Below are positions 60,644 through 64,000 of a stretch of DNA of 64,000 nucleotides, in pieces. The position numbers and the translations under genes were made by a program. Within the stretch, counting starts at the first letter, position 1, and each line of letters starts with the position of its first letter. The stretch is from positions 62,001 to 126,000 of the forward strand of contig NZ_AUYB01000082.1 in assembly GCF_001625655.1 (NCBI RefSeq). The letters are read 5' to 3'. Source of the stretch: Pseudoalteromonas luteoviolacea DSM 6061 (GTDB taxonomy: Bacteria > Pseudomonadota > Gammaproteobacteria > Enterobacterales > Alteromonadaceae). Under the pieces are notes generated by a model. The model had not been told where the DNA came from. It saw only the letters and a program-made list of their open reading frames with translations, and searched no databases.

Positions 60644-61105
60644 ATGTAGACGGGGAAAGAAAAACAGGACTGGCATAAATACACGAAACGTAAGTCAAGG
60701 CTGGCTATTATCCTAACCAGCCTGCACATCAGCTTTGATTAAAGCACACTAGCTTCATCTGAGTGATTCGGCTTTACTTCACAGATCACCATTGTCAGCA
60801 AAGTTCCACAGCAGAACGCCCATGCTTTTGAAAATAGGGCTATACTAGTCTTTGATTACTTTGTTTTTTATATTTTGAGCCTGTACGAAATGGTCTCACA
60901 ACGCCTCGTAGTCCGTAGAAGGCCAATCCTTGCTTTTTAACCGATTCACACTTAGTTCTCCAGCAAAATGTAAGGCTTGACCAAAGCTCCTGACAAACTC
61001 CAAAAGCTCTATTATGAAGTCATCACTTAATTTTCATCCAATACAATGAAACAAATGATAATTTTGTGTAACATAAAGATGAATTTAATAATACAAGTGA
61101 TCGTT
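60644..61105. other. Intergenic region between the TnsE-like and NdpA-like genes
   Basis: These 462 bases contain no convincing gene. They hold the hairpin at 60697-60724 and then an AT-rich stretch that should include the promoter of the following two-gene pair. The reading frame of the NdpA-like gene opens at 61046, but the first 20 codons (three ATG, hydrophobic) do not match the family. Confidence 0.5.
60697..60724 (+). terminator. Hairpin after the TnsE-like gene
   Basis: AGGCTGG (60698-60704) pairs with CCAGCCT (60717-60723) around a 12-base loop that can pair further at TA/TA. It lies 54 bases after the stop; only a weak T-run follows, so it is a tentative terminator. Confidence 0.45.
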
Positions 61106-62185
61106 ATGGCAATTTTACTCCGTCAAGTTGTGATCCATGAGTTAGTCAAGGAGCAACATGAACCTATTCAACCTTCAAATGTGAAAAAGAAAACTCTACC
61201 TGCAGATAATCCAACTATCCAAAAGCTTGTGGAGGGCATTGTTGACCTTTACGGGAAAAAGAACAATAGTGCTCAATATGGTGTTTTTGAAACAGGAGAT
61301 GCGCGTGGAAACTTTCCAGATGCATTTGAAGGTTACAAAGGTGCCGAAGAAAATGAAGATAATTTTATTGAAGCAACGAAAGTGGCGATGACGCAGCTTT
61401 ATCTCAAGGCTGCTGACAAGCCAACAGCTAGCGGTGGTTATATTTTATTTGCCGACTATGTGCAGAATGATGTTCGTTACTTCTTGTCAGCGATGGTTAA
61501 GCAAAAACCAGGTTACAAAATAACCGGCGCACTGAAAGTTGAGGACTTAGAATATATTGATTTAAGTAGGTTACACCAGGCTGCCAAGGTAAATTTTGCT
61601 AAGTATGAAGAGTTTGCAGCAGCAGATGAAGTTGAACAGTTAGATATCAACTATTTGAGCTTTGTTAGCCCTCAAAACAATAAGGCGACAGCTGGTTACT
61701 TTATTACTGCGTTTGGGTGTAAGGCGGGCGCCCCTTCTGCCAAGGCAACTGAAGCCGTAGTGAAGGAAAGTGTAGCATTTTTTAATGCAAACGATACGCT
61801 GTCGGAGCATTCGGCTGAGCTGAGTAAGAAGTTGTATGAATACCTAGATAATAAGCAAGGGGAAAATCAACCTGCAAAATTATCAGAGATTGAGCATATT
61901 GCGCGGGAATTCTTTTCTGCAGATGAAGCCGATAACTTAGCTGAAGAGCTTGTGGCACACCTTAACAGTGATGAGATAGGTGTGCCAAGCGAGTTCTCGG
62001 TTAACAAGACGCGGCTACACAAGATGACGCACATAGTGTATAAAGGCGATGATTTTCAGCTGACACTAGATAAAGATGATATTGGTCAGGACGCTGGCTC
62101 CAGATTTTACTATGATGGTAATAGGCTGGTTATTAATGAGTTGCCTGATGAGTTTAAAGATATGTTAGACGAGCATTTTGGGTAG
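61106..62185 (+). CDS. Nucleoid-associated protein, NdpA/YejK family
   Basis: This 359-residue protein belongs to the 37-kDa nucleoid-associated family (PF04245), whose E. coli member YejK (335 residues) binds DNA and topoisomerase IV. The family N-terminus AILLRQVVIHELVKEQHE, the internal GGYILFADYVQNDVRYFLSAMVKQK, and the YLSFVSPQNNKATAGYFITAFGC segments are visible, with a C-terminal part that ends FYYDGNRLVINELPDEF. Start at the ATG at 61106. The next gene follows after 10 bases, with a strong ribosome site overlapping its stop, so the pair is one operon. It lies in a repeat-bounded accessory segment, so it is likely a second, horizontally acquired paralogue rather than the housekeeping yejK. 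Confidence 0.85.
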   Translation: MAILLRQVVIHELVKEQHEPIQPSNVKKKTLPADNPTIQKLVEGIVDLYGKKNNSAQYGVFETGDARGNFPDAFEGYKGAEENEDNFIEATKVAMTQLYLKAADKPTASGGYILFADYVQNDVRYFLSAMVKQKPGYKITGALKVEDLEYIDLSRLHQAAKVNFAKYEEFAAADEVEQLDINYLSFVSPQNNKATAGYFITAFGCKAGAPSAKATEAVVKESVAFFNANDTLSEHSAELSKKLYEYLDNKQGENQPAKLSEIEHIAREFFSADEADNLAEELVAHLNSDEIGVPSEFSVNKTRLHKMTHIVYKGDDFQLTLDKDDIGQDAGSRFYYDGNRLVINELPDEFKDMLDEHFG

Positions 62186-62195
62186 GAGAGATAAC

Positions 62196-63515
62196 GTGAC
62201 ACTGGATAATGTGGTCGCCATATACAGGGCTTTGGGATGCCCTGACATACAAAAACGCCAGTTTTTTTCTGGGGAATTTGTGGCGACTGAAGAAACCAGT
62301 GTAGCCTTTGATGCACTGCTTAGCAATGAAGGGGGTGGGCCCGCTCGCGTAACTGAGGCAGATTGTGATGGCGTTAACTTAATACTTAACAAGCATGACA
62401 TTACAGTCGGTTCAAAAATTACGGCTAAGATTAGGTTAGCGGGAAACAGCCTTGAAAAATTTTACGCCTCCTATGGTGACTTTTTATCTTCCTCTTCCAT
62501 CAAGCAAGGTAAGGTACCTGCTAACTTTTATATCATTGAAGGCGATGACTTCTTCAGTTCCGAAGGTAATATAGATAATGAAGCGCGCTTAGAACAGTTT
62601 AATGCATTATGTGAGGTTATACGCGGCTTGCAGGAGCTTGCTCATTATCATGATAAAGATGTTGTTGATGCTCAAAACAAGCTGGTGTTCCTAAGCGCTG
62701 AAGAAAATAAATCATGTCCAGTGGTCTTAGATATTTGCTTAAGGGAAGAGATGTTGACTGCTGATTTATCGGATATCAGTGTTTTGACATCTTTATTGAG
62801 TGATGAAGCGAAGCTGGAAGCGCATTATGAGCCAAGAAAAAGTATTTTTTATTCTTCACTTGTTGAGTTTGTTGCAGGGTTTTCCCCCGAAGTCGCGTTT
62901 TGTAAGCTGGTTGAGAACTGGCCGGATTTTACTGACGTTTATCAAAAAAATCATAGCACTTACCTGAGTGGCTTTGCTTTTCATAAAGCAAAGAAAGAGG
63001 TCGCGGAATCTGAGATTAAGCTCGCAGAGCAGCTTTCTAAAGTAACAAGTGAGCTGACTGGAAAGCTATTTTCAATCCCAGTGTCGGTTGCAGCTATTGT
63101 TGCAATGTTTCATAAAGACAGCTCGCTGGTTACTAATATGCTTGTTGTATTAGGTTTGGTGCTGACTGCCATACTGATTGTAGGGGTAGTGATTAACCAA
63201 AGGAATCAGCTGGAATCTGTAAAGCAAGCTAAAGAGATTGTTGAGCAATCGATTGAAGGTAAGAAGAGCAGCTACCCTGATGAGTTAAATGACCATATTG
63301 ATAAAATGTCTAGACGGTTAGTTGACAATATTGCAACTGCTGGGCGATGGTTGTTTGTATTTCGTACGTTGGCTTGGGTGCCAGCGTTAATTGCGGTGGT
63401 GGTGTTTTACGCACAATACTCTAACGGTGCATTGATTCAGAATACGATTCGTTCTTACGGGATTCTTAGCTCTCTGGTGAAGACATTCTGGTCATGGGCT
63501 GTTTCTTTGCTGTGA
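62196..63515 (+). CDS. Unknown protein with C-terminal membrane domain, partner of the NdpA-like protein
   Basis: I do not recognise this 439-residue protein. The first about 255 residues look soluble (LDNVVAIYRALGC at the start, then mixed alpha/beta), followed by a charged helix (about 262-290), two hydrophobic segments (about 291-305 and 312-334, VVLGLVLTAILIVGVVI), a second charged helix, and a last pair (about 385-407 and near the C-terminus). The GTG at 62196 is chosen as start because AGGAGA sits six bases upstream; the TTG six codons earlier overlaps the previous stop. The pairing of a DNA-binding protein with a membrane protein recalls two-gene defence systems such as Kiwa, but no homology is claimed. 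Confidence 0.75.
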   Translation: MTLDNVVAIYRALGCPDIQKRQFFSGEFVATEETSVAFDALLSNEGGGPARVTEADCDGVNLILNKHDITVGSKITAKIRLAGNSLEKFYASYGDFLSSSSIKQGKVPANFYIIEGDDFFSSEGNIDNEARLEQFNALCEVIRGLQELAHYHDKDVVDAQNKLVFLSAEENKSCPVVLDICLREEMLTADLSDISVLTSLLSDEAKLEAHYEPRKSIFYSSLVEFVAGFSPEVAFCKLVENWPDFTDVYQKNHSTYLSGFAFHKAKKEVAESEIKLAEQLSKVTSELTGKLFSIPVSVAAIVAMFHKDSSLVTNMLVVLGLVLTAILIVGVVINQRNQLESVKQAKEIVEQSIEGKKSSYPDELNDHIDKMSRRLVDNIATAGRWLFVFRTLAWVPALIAVVVFYAQYSNGALIQNTIRSYGILSSLVKTFWSWAVSLL

Positions 63516-63616
63516 TTAGGAATATAGTTCATATTAAAACTCTAGGAGAGAAACTTATACATGGCATTTTTTGAATAAGGCATAGACTAATGTGTGTTAT
63601 ATTGCTTTTGAAAACG

Positions 63617-63633
63617 TAAACAACGATATTTTG
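63617..63633 (+). repeat. Right copy of the lipA-end repeat
   Basis: TAAACAACGATATTTTG repeats the lipA stop-codon region (58870-58886) with one mismatch and in the same orientation, about 4.75 kb away; its 14 bases from ACAACG are identical to the second tandem copy. It is the candidate right attachment border. Confidence 0.55.
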
Positions 63634-63650
63634 GATCGTCAGTAGCCTGT

Positions 63651-63676
63651 AGTTATGTATTTTCAATACATAAACT
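63651..63676. repeat. Inverted repeat (hairpin) beside the right border
   Basis: TTATGTATT, three bases, and AATACATAA form a perfect nine-base hairpin that extends to AGTTATGTATT with one bulged A. It lies 8 bases beyond the stop of the degenerate minus-strand gene and 17 bases from the right repeat. Few T residues follow, so a terminator role is uncertain. Confidence 0.4.
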
Positions 63677-63684
63677 GTATTACT

Positions 63685-64000
63685 TCAGACAAGATCTGAC
63701 GTTTCGATAAAATCACCGGCTACGCCAAGATGCTTGGAAAACATCTTCTTAGCTTTCCTTGTGGTAACTTTTTTGCGGCCCCTTTACCTAAACGGTGCGC
63801 TATTTTAACCAAATTGAAAAAAGCAAAACTCTTGTCTGGAATTCCTACGTTAAGGATGGCCTGCCTTAATTTACTGAAGAGGACAACTCTTTCTCTCGCT
63901 CAATTAGAGTATCTATCATTGTCATGGCTCCTTTGCTTAAAACGTATCGGCTTTGACTAATTCGAAAGGCAAAGCCTCTCTTTTTGATGAACTCAAGTGC
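63685..64000 (-). pseudogene. Probable degenerate gene, cut by the window edge
   Basis: Read on the minus strand, three overlapping frames give a protein-like sequence in succession. From the window edge to 63866 one frame encodes 44 residues (starting ALEFIKKRGFAFRISQSRY). A second, entering around 63890 and ending at 63720, includes FSKLRQAILNVGIPDKS and FFNLVKIAHRLGKGAAKK. A third, ending at 63685, includes KAKKMFSKHLGVAGDFIETS. Joining them needs two frameshifts, one at a six-T homopolymer near 63770. I do not recognise the family. It may be a pseudogene, sequencing errors in a real gene, or two short genes. The plus-strand frame here is its antisense shadow. Confidence 0.4.

Noticed and set aside
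58873..63633. The repeats as Tn7-like transposon ends
   Set aside because: The copies are in the same orientation rather than inverted, and no TGT/ACA-type termini or multiple inverted TnsB-type sites are seen. Attachment-type direct repeats fit better.
63730..63960. 76-codon plus-strand frame near the right edge
   Set aside because: It has no ribosome site and is antisense to the more protein-like but frameshifted minus-strand reading.

Overview
The window reads as chromosomal DNA of a marine gammaproteobacterium of the order Alteromonadales, most likely Pseudoalteromonas or a close relative. The grounds are the core gene order (lptD-surA-pdxA-rsmA-apaG-apaH; leuS-lptE-holA-nadD and rsfS-rlmH-mrdA-mrdB-rlpA-dacA-ybeD-lipB-lipA; tkt and metK divergent), the moderately AT-rich base composition, a large TonB-dependent receptor, an NhaD-type Na+/H+ antiporter and short intergenic gaps. 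I saw no rRNA, tRNA, CRISPR array or intact insertion sequence.

Layout. 1-12 kb: a mixed set with an MFS exporter cut by the window edge, a LysE-type exporter, methylglyoxal synthase, a YegD-type Hsp70, a periplasmic DNA ligase, a HAD phosphatase, a small unknown protein, a TonB receptor, SixA and an insulinase-family protease. 12-25 kb: a GGDEF-EAL enzyme, an 830-base gap, a YjbR-like protein, a collagen-repeat lipoprotein, phosphofructokinase, NhaD, a DUF368 membrane protein, a DUF3530 protein, and the minus-strand cluster amgK-murU-djlA. 25-32 kb: the outer-membrane biogenesis operon lptD to apaH. 32-45.6 kb: a chemotaxis receptor, transketolase divergent from metK with a MetJ-type operator between them, an HDOD protein, a START-domain protein, a YgiF/YgiM divergent pair, a small membrane protein, an FKBP isomerase, a Lon-like protease and a YbeL-like zinc-ribbon protein. 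46-58.9 kb: leucyl-tRNA synthetase, LPS assembly, DNA clamp loading, NAD and ribosome factors, the rod-shape cell-wall machinery and lipoate synthesis, in the classical gammaproteobacterial order.

The accessory part begins exactly at the lipA stop codon. A 17-base sequence that includes this stop (58870-58886) recurs at 63617-63633 with one mismatch, in the same orientation, and has a tandem partial copy at 58891-58908. Between the copies lie about 4.7 kb with a 572-residue protein that resembles the Tn7 targeting protein TnsE, and a tight two-gene pair: a NdpA/YejK-family nucleoid-associated protein followed by a protein of unknown family with a soluble N-terminal part and a membrane C-terminus. 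No integrase or transposase lies between the repeats. Beyond the right copy is what looks like a minus-strand gene broken by frameshifts. This repeat-flanked module is the best candidate in the window for an undescribed system, possibly phage defence or a DNA-maintenance device; that role is inference.

Start codons were moved from the longest open frame where Shine-Dalgarno position, signal peptide or family length favoured another one; each case is stated.
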